Below the pieces are notes generated by a model. The model was not told the origin of the DNA and searched no databases. It saw nothing but the letters and a program-made list of their open reading frames with translations. A stretch of DNA of 64,000 nucleotides. Origin: Sphaerulina vaccinii. Taxonomy: Eukaryota > Ascomycota > Dothideomycetes > Mycosphaerellales > Mycosphaerellaceae. Position numbers and translations under genes: made by a program. Position 1 is the stretch's first letter, and each line of letters opens with the position of its first letter. Positions 11,401-21,970 of this stretch are shown here, in pieces. The stretch is taken from assembly GCA_022570795.1 (NCBI GenBank), contig JAKUDP010000007.1, positions 310,001-374,000 of the forward strand, in the 5' to 3' direction.

Positions 11401-11754
11401 TGCTTCCGTCGTAGCTTCATCCTCTGCTTCTGCCGTCGTGCTCGTTAATATCGTCGTCGGCTTCTTCGTCGCCGCTGGCTGAGGATCAGGATTGACAACC
11501 TCAGGCTCAATCCACGGTTCCGGTTCAGGAGGCGTGTATACAGCTGGTCGATCGTCTGTTATCGCTGGGCGTTTTGGTGGGACATAGGCGTGTGGATCGT
11601 CCTCGGGCTTCCTCAGAACTGCTCCACCTCCCACAGTGCTCGGCGATAGGTAGGAAGCTCCTGCATTCCGCTCATACAGGAAGAAGATGGTGATGATGCA
11701 GGCTGCAATGGCCACCAACCGAACGCGGCGATTGCGCCCCGGCATTCTCATCAT
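8494..11754 (-). CDS. GH47 class I alpha-1,2-mannosidase with long inserts
   Basis: A single 1086-codon frame. Residues 11-28 form a type II membrane anchor, followed by a Pro-rich stalk to about 210. The GH47 fold starts near 219 (AIKDATKHAWKGYRDIGWG), with FNGWGATLVDSLDTLWIMGL at 254-273, LFEVTIRYLGGL near 299, GEHLTCFIGGM near 680, RPEAIESV and a C-terminal LNTEAH calcium-binding motif. The enzyme trims alpha-1,2-mannose from N-glycans in the ER or Golgi lumen. Yeast Mns1 has 549 residues. The extra length comes from the stalk and two low-complexity inserts at about 435-600 and 780-970, which contain partial repeats (DFPSLKQGSAGLDS/DVPNLKQASAELDG and KDTSSFG/KDSSSFG). Catalytic acidic motifs appear intact. 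The start could be Met1, Met2 or Met4. Confidence 0.92.
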   Translation of the reverse strand: MMRMPGRNRRVRLVAIAACIITIFFLYERNAGASYLSPSTVGGGAVLRKPEDDPHAYVPPKRPAITDDRPAVYTPPEPEPWIEPEVVNPDPQPAATKKPTTILTSTTAEAEDEATTEAVVVKEKAPLPTLPAKAQYADDDGDGFINTVPAQGPGSAGPGAYQPPYVAPEYSPYSSPAPVHWSKQKEHWPITSTIQLPSGTPVPIPRVQSAKKGADPDRLRAIKDATKHAWKGYRDIGWGFDEVSPVSGVGKNSFNGWGATLVDSLDTLWIMGLKDEFEDAVNQTSYIDFTTSSRNDIPLFEVTIRYLGGLIAAYDVSGHKYRVLLDKAVELAEILYSAFDTPNRMPDTYYNWKPAFASNGHRASTRVVLAELGTLSLEFTRLAQITKEPKYYDAIARITDAFEEWQNKTRMPGMWPISVDASGCAKPVAIAPSNTYNQVPVPGGDTYMMASEPVQASRDATKKAEAALDSASQDFPSLKQGSAGLDSMGRQREGFTGDPSEDVPNLKQASAELDGYVTSEADILKKRQLDDEEQSDDLVDPRVSPKVGSSPTHDYDRSPPVLQAPESVAPPPSINDVPAYKEPECVPQGLRSPSMNGAETFTMGGQSDSVYEYLPKEWLLLGGQVEQYKTMYLDSMIPTIDKLIFRPMTPGNLDILISGEVMVQKNYTSEEWYETHTPKGEHLTCFIGGMLAMGGKIFKKPEHVEIGRKLTDGCIWAYNSTASGIMPESFLASPCASKTDCQWNETEWHDSLDPYKAYRDEQRATWVEQYGEQALLDWKPPEPVTYQPGVGAPSRGPNFADSGAARAPKNRPPESLVYADNGHPTVKTKDSDITQAKDTSSFGTVEGAKAAVIDTTPEEAMELKDSSSFGDLNKRSIDDAEPHVAAPQPQVLPTKASFPTEEDESVVKSSFAEDSADSPDVAPPLPIYAPSTTYGDTDYQDDDIYVPPAAPIYTPAPPPTHEEFVKQKIEHERLPPGFSRYDSKKYILRPEAIESVFYMYRITGEQHWRDAGWEMFKAVEGLTRVEFGHSAIDDISKTHPEHLDGMESFWIAETLKYFYLLFDEEDSWSLDDWVLNTEAHFFKRPA

Positions 11755-12529
11755 CTCTCTATCCTCTCCTGCTTACTGTATGCTGGGACCTGCACACTGG
11801 AGATCTGCAGCTCGCGTGAGCAGCCCGAACCAGTCGGCGCTGTCACTGCTGAAGCTGCGTGGAGATGAGAAGCAACGTGAGAAAGACAGACAAAGATGCT
11901 ACCGTACTGTACAGAAGTGAAGAGAGACGAGACGAGTAAGTGAAGTACACCTACCTCGTACTGCCATCCTCCCTGCCGCTTGGCTTGTTCTGCCAAGAGT
12001 GAGTGGAAGTCACTTCCGTTCGCTGTCTCCCCAAAAAGTCCATTCCATTTGACCCTTACCAAACTTACCACTACTAGTGCGACATGTGCCATGCGAGGTT
12101 TCGACGCCATTATCGAAGACTAGACTATATACAGCCAGCCGATCTCCCAGATAGAGCTACTAATGCGGGGTGGACAGATTTGTTTGACCTGCTCTGTGTG
12201 CTCGTGCAACTTCTGCTTTCTCTCAAACTGCCAAACACCAACAACCGTCTTGGCAAGTCTACGCTATATCACTCCTCCTCTTGCCTGACAGTATGGACTC
12301 TACAGGTCTGTGGCAACATTGTCTTCCTTGACATTCAGTCTACTTCCGGTGAACCGCGGCATGGTATCTCTGCCAAACGAGATGTGGCTTCAGAGAGGAT
12401 CGTGTAGCGCATCCCTGCACCATGCAGCTGGATCAACCTCCTCTGGACGACACTGTACACTTCTCCGACATACGATTCAATGAGACTTCAAGATGGACCT
12501 CACGATCAAGCTGTACGCAAGGCTGAAGA
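11755..12529. other. Intergenic, divergent promoter region
   Basis: Region between the mannosidase start and the next plus-strand gene. An ATG at 12422 opens MQLDQPPLDDTVHFSD in the same frame as the downstream gene but meets TGA before it, so it may be an upstream exon or part of the leader. Nothing else convincing was seen. Confidence 0.4.
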
Positions 12530-13265
12530 GTGACGGCAGTAACGTTGCTCATTTGTGCTACACAATCGTATCCGGACAGCAATGTCACCTACAAGCTGCG
12601 GTCTCAGAGTATTCAGAATCTTCGAAACAGAGTCATACTTCATCACTACATACCTGCCGAGACCATACGGCCCGACATCACATACCAAGCGGTAGAGCAA
12701 GAGATTCAGATCATCGTATATGCGCTTGGCATACACCCAGCCCTACGGAACCAGATCCCTTGCGACCCAGCAGCCAGAATGCAGGATATCATACGTCAGG
12801 AGTCCCTTTTCTCGCGGTCGATTGCTGGAGACTACGAAAACGAGTGTCGCGATGATTTTTACGTCGATATCCTTGCTCGCAGATTGTTGCAGTCAGGTAA
12901 ATGATTCACGTCGTCCGCGCCGGGCCATCTTGATCCCGCACACTGCTTCCAGGCATGCAGCAGCCTTTCGGAACTGTTGGTGGGACCTTGCAAGCAGGCG
13001 AAGACTACGTGAGTCCTGGCACAAGATGATCTGGAAAGATGAGAACTCTTGTCAAAGGAAGTCTCGCAAGTACATAACCATTCTCACGCATTTCTGCAAT
13101 CACTGCGGCTTTGCAAGCGGCCCCCACCTCTTCACAGAGATCGTCCGTGATCCAGAGAGAGCCTATCAAGAGAGGCGCTTGCAAATTGAAAGTAATTGCA
13201 AACGTGGGTGCACATGGTTATGTAGTGCGGCTCACAGCTGCATGCAGGTCCAAGCCTTTGGCTGA
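12530..13265 (+). CDS. Hypothetical protein, two exons, start uncertain
   Basis: I do not recognise this gene. A coding-like frame from 12530 (TYKLRSQSIQNLRNRVILHH, then ITYQAVEQEIQIIVYALGI, FYVDILARRLLQS) ends at GTAAAT. Splicing out 12897-12960 (64 bp, acceptor GCAG) joins it in phase to AFRNCWWDLASRRRLRESWH, CNHCGFASGP and FTEIVRDPERAYQERR, stopping at 13265. The product would be about 223 residues, basic near the C-terminus, without signal peptide or membrane segments. The first codons (MTAVTLLICATQ) look poor. A true start may lie in an upstream exon near 12422. No domain call is possible. Confidence 0.4.
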
Positions 13266-13334
13266 AGGATCGCAGGTCTAGACATACCACTTCAGCTCCT
13301 ACAGATCTGCGGGACATCAACGTAGGAGCTAAGT

Positions 13335-15176
13335 ATGCGGTGCATCCTGTCCAGGCTCTTCATCCAAGTGCTCCTCTGTACGACAGCCGTGACCACGATG
13401 CCTTCTGCACCTATCACAACAGGCTATGGTGAGGTCGAGAATCTCGGACTGATACTGCCTTCAAAAACTTCATCAGCAGCACCTATCTTCGAAGCGAAAG
13501 AGCTACCTTCCACCACTATCACGACATTCGATCATGACGCATCCTCTCAACATGGCAGCACCGAAGCAGACCTCGCGAACATGCACCGTATGGGTAAAGA
13601 CCAAGAGCTCGTCCGACACTTCAGGTTCTTGTCAATTGCAGCTTTCACAGCTCTTGCAACGGCAGCGTGGGAGATGGGCCTATTTCTTCTTACGCCAGGC
13701 TTAGTAGATGGTGGGCGTTCTGGTCTGATCTATAACACTCTGTGGAACTTCGTCGGCTTTGCGCCTGTGTATCTGAGCATGGCGGAGATGGCGAGTATTG
13801 CGCCCATTGCTGGAGCGCAGTAGGACCATATCCCTGCATAAGTATGCCAGACCTCTGTGATAATAATGTGTGAGCATAGGTACCACTGGACAAGCGAATT
13901 TGCACCCGAACGATACCAACAAGTCCTAAGCTACATGACTGGCTGGACCTCCACTATCGCATGGCAAGCTGGGAATGCGATGGGCATATTCCTCGTCGGA
14001 TCCTTGGTACAGACTATCATCCTAGTGAACAATGAGGATTACGCTTTCCCATCGTGGCATGGCACGTTGTTAGCTATCGCAGCAATGCTTGTGGCATATA
14101 CTGCAAACGTGTATGGCGCGAAAGTGTTGCCAAAGTGGCAAATAGCTGCGTTTGTCGTGCATATCGGCGCTTATTTCGGCTATCTAGGACCAGTCTGGAT
14201 CAATGCGCCTAAGGCCAGCCACGAGCAAGTGTGGAGTACGTTCGAGAATGGAGGTGGTTGGAGTAGTATCGGTTTTGCTGTACTAGTCGGACAGTTGTCT
14301 GGCATAAGTCAGCAGACCGGCATTGATACCGTGAGCTACGTATTGTGCAAATAACTAGGTCATGCTAATGAGTTGGTCTAGGCCGCACACATGAGTGAGG
14401 AAGTCCGAGACGCATCATACACGATTCCACGAGCCATGATCACCGTCTACATCATCAACATGCTCGTCCTCTTCCCAGGCGTACTGACTGTCTGCTACGC
14501 CATGCCAGACCTGCAAGCCGCTCTGGCCGATAACACGACATACCCAGCAATTTACGTCCTACGCCAAAGCATGAGCATAACCGGCATAACAATCATCCTG
14601 GCCTTGATCTGCTTCTTGCTCACAGCATCGAATGTGGTCTACCTCGCAGCCGTCAGCCGAGATTTGTACGCCTTCGCCCGCGACAAAGGTCTACCATTCA
14701 ACGGTCGCCTGACAAAGGTTCATCCGAAACGAAAAGTCCCAGTCACAGCAATGCAAGTATCATGCCTATTCGCAACGCTGCTGAGCATGATATACATCGG
14801 CTCGCCCGTAGCCTTCTACGCCATGACATCTCTCCTCACTGTCGCCCTGCCCCAATGCTACAGCATATCAATCGGCTGCTTCCTTTGGCGACGACTTACA
14901 CATCCGGAAACTCTACCAAAAGCTCGCTTCTCGCTTGGAAGATTCGGTCCCGCGATCAACACTGCTGCTGTGTTGTATAGTCTATGGGCTTTCTTCTGGA
15001 GTTTCTGGCCACAGACCTATGCTCCTAGTGCTGCGGACTTTAACTGGGCTAGTCCAATCTTCGCGATTGTGTTGATGATTGCTGGTGTGTACTATTTGCT
15101 TGTGGGGAGCAAGAGGTATGTTGGGCCTGTAATGCTGGTTAGAGGGCGGGATGGGAACTCGGGAATGGAGCACTGA
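13335..15176 (+). CDS. Amino-acid/choline (GABA-type) permease
   Basis: Three exons (13335-13819, 13880-14330, 14382-15176) encode about 576 residues. Intron 1 (60 bp) rejoins APIAGAQ to YHWTSEFAP. Intron 2 (51 bp, donor GTGAGC, branch GCTAATG) rejoins GIDT to AAHMSEEV. AGAQYHW, AAHMSEEV and FARDKGLPF are hallmarks of the fungal amino-acid/choline transporter branch of the APC superfamily. About twelve hydrophobic segments follow a soluble N-terminus of roughly 95 residues. Such proteins take up GABA, choline or other amino acids at the plasma membrane; the substrate here cannot be told. A second ATG at about 13398 (MPSAPITTGYG) is an alternative start, since the first 20 residues are atypical for the family. 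Confidence 0.9.
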
Positions 15177-15691
15177 ATGGTGAGGGACACGATATGGCCT
15201 CGATAATGGCCTCGATACTGTGTATAGCGATTACCTGGTATGTTCGAAGGTCTGTCCGACACCCAATACCTCTTTCGAGCGATATTTGTCTCAGCGCAAG
15301 CCCGGATTCTTTCCATCGATACTCGCATGTCAAGCACGGTGCTACGCGCAGTTCGAACATTTATCTGTCTAACTTAAAGAGTCCTTGTTGGCAGGCCAGG
15401 CACGACAGAACTCGGGGGCTATCTCATACTCTGCCTTTCATGGCAGCGAGATCGACGTTTCCAACAATGTCTCGACGCCCTTGACATGGACTCCGGCTAG
15501 CCAGCTGATCTCTTCGAAGAGCGACTTGACCATCATGTCCCGTCGTGGGGTCGCATAGCAGGCGGACTCCTGATCGTCCCCGATTCATCTCCGTCCACAA
15601 GCCATGGCCGAGTGATTGACTGAACCTCCAGAGAAATTGCGCAGGCCGAGGCACTTCAGGGACCTTCTCCAGCTCGCATGACATCTCTGAT
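15177..15691. other. Intergenic, 515 bp
   Basis: Convergent 3' ends of the permease and the next minus-strand gene. Short frames on both strands have no recognisable features. Confidence 0.5.
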
Positions 15692-16320
15692 TCAGTTTGC
15701 CCAGCGCGGGTCAGTCGCGATCAGGCTGTCTCGCTGAATCGTCAAAGCTGTCTCCACCATCTTCCAGCTTAAGCCCATGGACCTGAGGCACTCCGTAGTC
15801 TCGAACATGCCAGCAAGGATCGGATGAGCCACTGTTTGCATCACGGACGCCCACCGCGTGTCTTCCTCCCTATGCTGATGACTGACCCGAGCATGAACAG
15901 TCTGCATGTAAAACCTTTCGAGCCACAGTAAGAGGTTCTTCCAATTTGGCGTACTAAGCTCAAGGCCATAGTCGAGAGTTCCCCAACGTGGCCGAAGTGT
16001 CTTTGGCACCTTGGCGCAAAAGTCATGGCATGGCTGCGAATCGAAGTTCGCTATGGTTAATGAGAATTTACTCTTCTCATACCAGGTGCTGATGGCTTCG
16101 TGCGCGACTTGCTTGCAGGTAGAGAGTAATCCTGGTCGCATATAGCCCACGCTGTTAATAGGTACGTCCTTGGCCTCGAGGGCGAAGCCGCAGATCCTAC
16201 AAGATCGTCAATTATGTCGCGTCCAGAGATGGGAGATATAGAGGCGCATACTTGTTCCTTAGTTTTCGAAGAGCATCAGGAGCTTTGAGTTGCCCTGCTC
16301 CGCGAAATCCGACATCGGAA
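15692..16320 (-). CDS. Hypothetical protein of the fungal 2EXR/F-box-like type
   Basis: The main exon (16196-15692) contains ICGFALEAKDVPIN, then RPGLLSTCKQVAHEAISTWY, resembling the L-R-N-x-I-Y...LLxTCKQIxxEA pattern of many fungal 2EXR/F-box-like proteins of unknown role. An intron at 16197-16251 (55 bp, donor GTATGC, acceptor TGTAG) links upstream codons APDALRKLRNK in phase, matching the LPPELRNKIY start of such domains. The true start was not found and may lie in a further exon upstream of about 16320. C-terminal residues (LSWKMVETALTIQRDSL) end at a TGA at 15692. Family assignment rests on pattern memory only. Confidence 0.5.
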
Positions 16321-16592
16321 ACCTTTTGAAACCAGCAGCGGCTAATTTGGGTATTGTGCAGAGTGATCAGCCTGGGTGAGGTGCTGAGGAAGAAGAACTT
16401 TTATTTCGACGAGAATTGCTTTGCTGCCTACAGGAGATGTGGTACGTGTCGGCATGCGAACCGTGGAAGTATTATGAATCACACACGTGGCGGGCTGGTC
16501 AAACTCAATACCATCGCAGATCCACACGAAGAAAGAGCGACAGCAACCATACTGTTGCACTCTCGGGCTGAGAACGTTTGCTCCTTGACCTT

Positions 16593-17228
16593 TCACGCTG
16601 GCGTACCAACTCCATGCACCTTCGTCAACCTCGTCGCCAACCACTTCTGCTTCTCCTTGACATACGCAAAGTCCCAGGTGCCCAGTATTGGCCTCACGAC
16701 ACCCGACGGCAATCCATGTATTTGAGCAGTCATGATCACGGCAGCGTAACTCGCTTGTTCGCTTGCGAAAGTACATTCTACATCGAGAGTCTCGATGTGA
16801 TAGTCAGGATTCGCATCCGCTAAGCCTTGCTCGAACTTCAAGAAAGCTGACAAGCTCCCAGGCTCGGGCTCTTGAGGTTGTATATAAGTGGAGCGCTTGT
16901 CGCGCGGAGTGATAGGCAGCGACGGGGATGCCCAGGTAGCTGGTGGACCAGACGAGCGACCAGTGACGTTCTCGAAGTTGGGAGAGTAGCTCGTCCATGG
17001 TAAAGTACTGTCATCGAAGTTGCGCATATTAACGGCTGCGACTCCTTCTCGAGCAATAATTTCCAGTTGCCACGAAGTGATTTGCGACACGTTGCTGCTG
17101 CCGCCGCCTTTGCTGTGGACAGTGGTGCGTGACCTGAGTGTCGTAGGATGTGACATTATCGTCGGATTCATAACTGTGAGGCTGTTGTGAGAAACTGAAA
17201 TCCTTTCCAGATATTGCAGGAAGCTCAT
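16593..17228 (-). CDS. Hypothetical NTF2/SnoaL-like protein
   Basis: A continuous frame of 211 residues. It includes NVSQITSWQLEIIAREGVAA, a Pro/Ser-rich middle, and a C-terminal block YHIETLDVECTFASEQASYA...GTWDFAYVKEKQKWLATRL. That alternating strand pattern, with a Trp-containing last strand, resembles SnoaL/NTF2-like cone folds of small fungal cytosolic proteins, but I cannot confirm it. There is no signal peptide or membrane helix. Alternative starts are Met20 (MNPTIM) and Met25. It probably is a real gene given codon use and length; the function is unknown. Confidence 0.6.
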   Translation of the reverse strand: MSFLQYLERISVSHNSLTVMNPTIMSHPTTLRSRTTVHSKGGGSSNVSQITSWQLEIIAREGVAAVNMRNFDDSTLPWTSYSPNFENVTGRSSGPPATWASPSLPITPRDKRSTYIQPQEPEPGSLSAFLKFEQGLADANPDYHIETLDVECTFASEQASYAAVIMTAQIHGLPSGVVRPILGTWDFAYVKEKQKWLATRLTKVHGVGTPA

Positions 17229-17449
17229 TTATAGATGGCTGAGGTATTGCTTTTCTGCGACCTTCTTCTCGCTAGCTTCATTAGTGCTGCGCCAACCCTA
17301 AGAGCTGGGTAGAGCTGCAGGAACTTCACGTGGAGCTGGAGCTACACTCTGCGCTGTGGCGGCTGAATGTGGAGCAGTAGATAGATCTTCACGGCATTGC
17401 TAGAATGACATCTAGTCATTGAAGCTGCCTAGAGTTACAGGCAGTCATC

Positions 17450-19480
17450 CTAATAGCTGATCAATACTATGCTTGCAAGCATCGACAACAGCCAGTAGTC
17501 CGACACAGAGGGTCTTGAAGCAGCACCCATATATCGCGGTCCTGTATAGCTAGCGGTCTGTGCACCAGTTCTGCTCGAGTAGATACCAAGACCACTCATG
17601 ATAGCGTCACCTATATTGGCAGCAGAAGTGCTCGTGCTAGAGGCAGCAACTAACGGCTCTTCTGCAGGACCCAGGTTCTCAGCTGAAGAAGTCGCAGAAA
17701 CGATAACGGCCCTTCCGCTGGAGACGCTGACAGTCATGCCGTTGAGAACAGTGGCTACACCTGATTGTATAGTCATACTTCCGTCGATGGTGATGGCAAG
17801 CTCGGACTGAATGAATGCTCCAGAAGTTATGACGATACTGGATGCTGGGGAGTTATGACGTTTTCTGGCATACTTGACTCTCCATGCGTTATACCAGTGC
17901 CTTGGGCAGTCAGTGCTGGCGTCAGAGCCTCCGAGTGTTCGCTGAGTGGGACATCCGACGATGGAAGACTACTTGCCGAAATCCTGGTCTCTGCTGGAAC
18001 TGTTGGTGGTGACCCAGCCGAGCTGGCCTGACTTGACCCAGAGGGGACCATTGGCGACGAGATCTGAGCACTGTCCGTCACGACGATACTCGCGGCTATA
18101 GGTGTTGCCGGAGTGCTTGGTGAAGCGTCGTCAGGTCGAGAGCTCGAAAATCCAGCTGTGTCAGTACTTGGCTGTAGCTGTACTTCGCTCGTCTTAATAT
18201 TCGTACTTTGTTGAGCTGTGACTATTGGCCCCGAGGCTACTGTGTTTTCCTCCGATCTTGGAGCGCTGGGGCTCACTGTGGGTAGCGTGGCCGAGCTGAC
18301 GAGTTGTGATGTTGGTGTTGATGTCTTCTCGAGTGGAAGTGATGTTGATGAAGGACTCGGTTGAAGTGGCGCCAGGGTCGTTGATGTCGGTAGCATTTGC
18401 ATGGTAATTGTGTTTGTGGAGTGAGCTGTCAGCTGGTCCACCGCAATGTGCACAGTCGGAGACCCCACAGCCGGCATGGTTTGGCATTTGGTAATCCACG
18501 GATAGGAGCTACGAACAGCGGGAATGTTCGTAAACTTGTCAATGGCCGCGATAGGGATTGTGAAATCTGCTCCATCTGGATGACTTGCTGTCACGGGCTC
18601 AATGTACCAGGCCACAGCCTCAGTTTTGACAGTACCAGATTTGTCCATATACACTTGACTGACCGAGTAGCCATCTAAAATTGATGGATTTAGACCTATA
18701 ACATCGTCGTATGGAGGTATCCATTGTCCCACGGCCGAGGGAACCACAATATTCTTGGACAATTTAATCCAAGAACCAGATCTCTCCACATCGACGACAG
18801 CGGTGGTCATTTTGCCGCACCCGCCAGATTCCGTCGCGGGTTGTGCAGTAATCGTTGGCGTCCAAATCCCGATCATGGGCCACAACATGTACGGTGTAGG
18901 TGATGCTCTAGCAGGTCTTCAGTATTAATCATGTCAATGTCGAAGATGATGCGTACATGCCATTGTCCGTCGTCAGGCTCGCTTGATAGACCAGAGTCGC
19001 TGCATAACTGCCAATTCCAGGTATCAAGGTTGACGGAATTCCTAGAGCAAACAGTGAGGACTGCATTGTGCGCAGTCCTGGGCCCTCGCCAAGAGTCAAG
19101 AAATATGGTCTGAAGTCGGTGAAGACATTGCTGGCGGCCAGATGTTCGGTGGTCGAGTTTGCTGCGACCTGCCGACTACCATAGTCAAGAACCTTGGTCA
19201 CCACGGTCGCCACAGTTTGAGTTGCTGTAGTTGGATACCAATAGTTGTGTCCGACACCAAAGCCTGGAGCGCTCTCGCCCACGATCCAACAACAAGAGGG
19301 TTCTGGCTCCGAAGACGACGTGTATGTTGCTGTGATCGTGCCTGTCGCAGCGGTAGAAGAGTCTAGCAAGCTGGAAAGGTTGGTCTGTCGTAGAACTAGT
19401 TCATGCGCAGAGGCAATGAGAGGCATAGAATAGAGCAAAGCAGACAAAGTCCTCATCTTCGATGCTGATGTGAACGGCAC
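17450..19480 (-). CDS. GPI-anchored Ser/Thr-rich surface protein (tandem copy A)
   Basis: Exon 1 (19480-18957) encodes a signal peptide (MRTLSALLYSMPLIASA at Met9) and an ectodomain with SCCWIVGE, YWYPTTATQTVATV and VLDYGSRQVAANST. A 49 bp intron (18908-18956) leads to exon 2, with SPTPYMLWPMIG and PTVHIAVDQLTAHSTNTITM, then a long Ser/Thr/Pro mucin-like stretch. The frame ends at 17827. Coding resumes in another frame (VITSGAFIQSELAITIDGS, then ANIGDAIMSGLG) and finishes with a hydrophobic tail, LLSMLASIVLISY, fitting a GPI signal. The two frames may be joined by a 56 bp GTATGC...GGAG intron, a 53 bp GTCATA...CAG intron, or not at all (see findings). The likely role is a cell-wall glycoprotein. 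It is paralogous to the gene at 20000-21970. Confidence 0.7.
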
Positions 19481-19999
19481 GTGGTCGAGATTCGAGAAGC
19501 CAGAGAAGTTGCGGAAGTGAGACCAAAACGGATGCTGCAGTGCTGATATGTATCAGGCTCAGCTCGGTAAAGAGACAAATCGGGGCGTAAAGCCTGACCC
19601 TGACGAGATCGGAGCATGAAGGAAAAGCGGCTGAGATTTGTGGGCAAGTAGCTGCAGGTTCCTGGGCTCGTAGGAAGTGAGGTGGCATCATTTGACTTTC
19701 CACATCTCAGCCTGATGCACAATCTGCTCGATCATTGGCCCGGGTACAAAGAATCCTATATCGTTGCGCGGACTTTCTGGATGTTACGGCATTACAGCTG
19801 CCACAGCCTCGTTCTGTTGACTTGTTAGCCGCTCTTCCACTCGGCTAGGCTTAGGTGTGTAGAAAGCCGATGCAGCCATTTCCTACATCCTGGTAATCTA
19901 ACACGAGAAGAACGGCCCGCAATTCGCGCAGGAAATGGACAGCCTACTCGCAGCTTCTACAACGTGAGTGGGATTGGAGCTCGAAATAACTCAAAGTCT
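19481..19999. other. Intergenic between tandem paralogues
   Basis: 519 bp separating the two GPI-protein genes; presumably the promoter of copy A. No other gene seen. Confidence 0.5.
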
Positions 20000-21970
20000 T
20001 TACAGGAACCATACCACGATGCTCAGTATTGCGCACGAAGCCGCAACTAGTCTCGGAGTCGAACGTAGACCCGTACCAGTGTAAGTTGCGCCTGTATAGC
20101 TTAGCCCACTCCTGGTAGCACTTGTCTGCCCCAAGCCACTCATAATGGCGTCACCTATATTGGCAGTGGAAGTTTTTGTGCCAGAGACTATCACCAGACT
20201 CCCATCTGCGAGGCTGAGCGTGTCTCCACTAACAATTATTGCCGATCCACTCTGCAGAGTGATACTGTTGTCAATGACTACCGCAGATGGCGGAGCAGCA
20301 GCAGTGATAGGTGCACCACTGTACTGAACGCTGACAGTGCCGGCTAGAGCTTCGGTCCTTGTTGCTGATCCAGAAGCAATGATCAAACCACCATTTGCCA
20401 AACTGAGCGTTGCGCCACTCACCACAGTCGCCGAGCCCGACAGCAATGTGATGCTGCCACCGAGAACGATACCAGAAGGAGTAGCTGATATAGCAAGTTC
20501 AGATCCGCCTATTGAGACGAGAGCAGGCGGAGCGACCACAGGTGAGTTGTCGTTCGATGAAGGCTCGGGCGAAAGAGGAATACTTTGCTGTGTCGGTGCC
20601 GGATTCGCTACGGCAGATGGGCTGGGAGCAGGAACGGGCAGTGGCAATGAGGCCTGGTCGTTATTCTGTGTCGAGGATGGCTGAGCTGCGATCGCTGGCG
20701 GCGCCGCCGTACTGGCAAGCTGTGATGATGATGCTATTGGCATCTGCTGGTCTGGAAGTGGTGTCTGCTGAGGACTGGAAATGCTGGCATCCGGTGTGGC
20801 TTGAGCGCTCGGTCGCTCATGGTTATTGTAGTGTCCATGGTGGTGGTCAGCTTGTCCACGGCTACATGTATGGTAGGCTCCCCCGTGATTGAGCCAAGGG
20901 AGCAATCAGTGAGCCAGGTGTATGAACTTCCCATGACACTTATGAACTTCTCCACGGCGCCTGGGGGCGGTGTATAGTACCCAAAGCTTGGTGGTGGCCC
21001 GTCGACCGGCAGAGGTTCCGCATACCAATAGCGGTTACCGGGGGTGAATGTATGCGCGTCGTATGTGTCTATCTCAGTGTATGTTGTTGTCCCATTGGAG
21101 AATGTTTCGATATACGTCGCAGTGTTGGTGCTCGCTGCATCCGTATGCGTAGTGTAGATAGTGTCGATGAAACCCGCGTCAACGGTGATGTATGGGAAGC
21201 TAAATGCGGGAACATCAAAGCTTGGGCGCGGACCTGGAGTGGAGGTACAGGTGGTGTCCCAGTCGTAATAGACATGCATATTTTCATAGACCAAGAATGG
21301 CGTAGGTGATGTGCTTTGCGATGTCAGTGTGCTGCTCCAGGAACTAGTTATGAGCTACCTACATTCCCGAGAGGACGCTCGTGCTTGCTGCATGCACTTC
21401 TGTTCCCGCGTAATCGCCCATCCTGCTGATGTCGATGAGGGTGGATGGTACGCCCAGGCTGGCGAGCTGTGTGTGCAACTCTAACACGTTGTTACCAAAC
21501 ACAGGGGTATACTGGCCATACCAATCATAGAGCGAGTAGGTAGCATTCGCTGGCAGAGACTTCGTGCTCACGTTGGCCGTTTCTTTGCGGTCTCCATAGT
21601 CTAGGATCGTTTGGTACACAGTGGCAACTGTCTGAGTAGCAATGGTACGATACCAATAGTGCGCCTGCACTCCGGATGCGACATCTCCGGCTTCGTAAGC
21701 TACGAACCAGCAACATGCCGGAGCCGTCTTTCGCGGATCTGGAGTGGAAGCAGTAATCGGCGGGTTGAGTAGGCTTGCCGGGACTAGGCTTGGCTCTGAG
21801 GTACTACGGTCACTTGTTGTCGTGCTCGGCGTCGTGGTACTTGTTGGAAGCTGATTGATCGATTGTCGCTTGCTCAGCTCGACGCAGCTAGCAAGAGCAA
21901 TAAACCAGGACGTTGTGTAGAGGTTCGGCATACTGCCTGAGTTGTTGAATGAGACTCTGTCAAAGGACAA
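20000..21970 (-). CDS. GPI-anchored Ser/Pro-rich surface protein (tandem copy B)
   Basis: Exon 1 (21970-21363) gives a signal peptide (from MPNLYTTSWFIALASC) and CCWFVAYE, YWYRTIATQTVATV and ILDYGDRKETANVST, matching copy A. A 49 bp intron (21314-21362) sits at the same place and phase as in copy A. Exon 2 carries SPTPFLVYENMHVYYDW and PTIHVAVDKLTTTMDTTITM. The C-terminal part reads in another frame from about 20890. It holds a Pro/Ser/Gln-rich region, repeated blocks such as GSATVVSGATLSLANGG and GSAIIVSGDTLSLADGS, ANIGDAIMSGLG, and a hydrophobic GPI-type end. The frames overlap at 20734-20905. Either a 50 bp intron (GTAGCC...ATGAG) or a frameshift connects them. It is probably a cell-wall protein. 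Confidence 0.7.
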
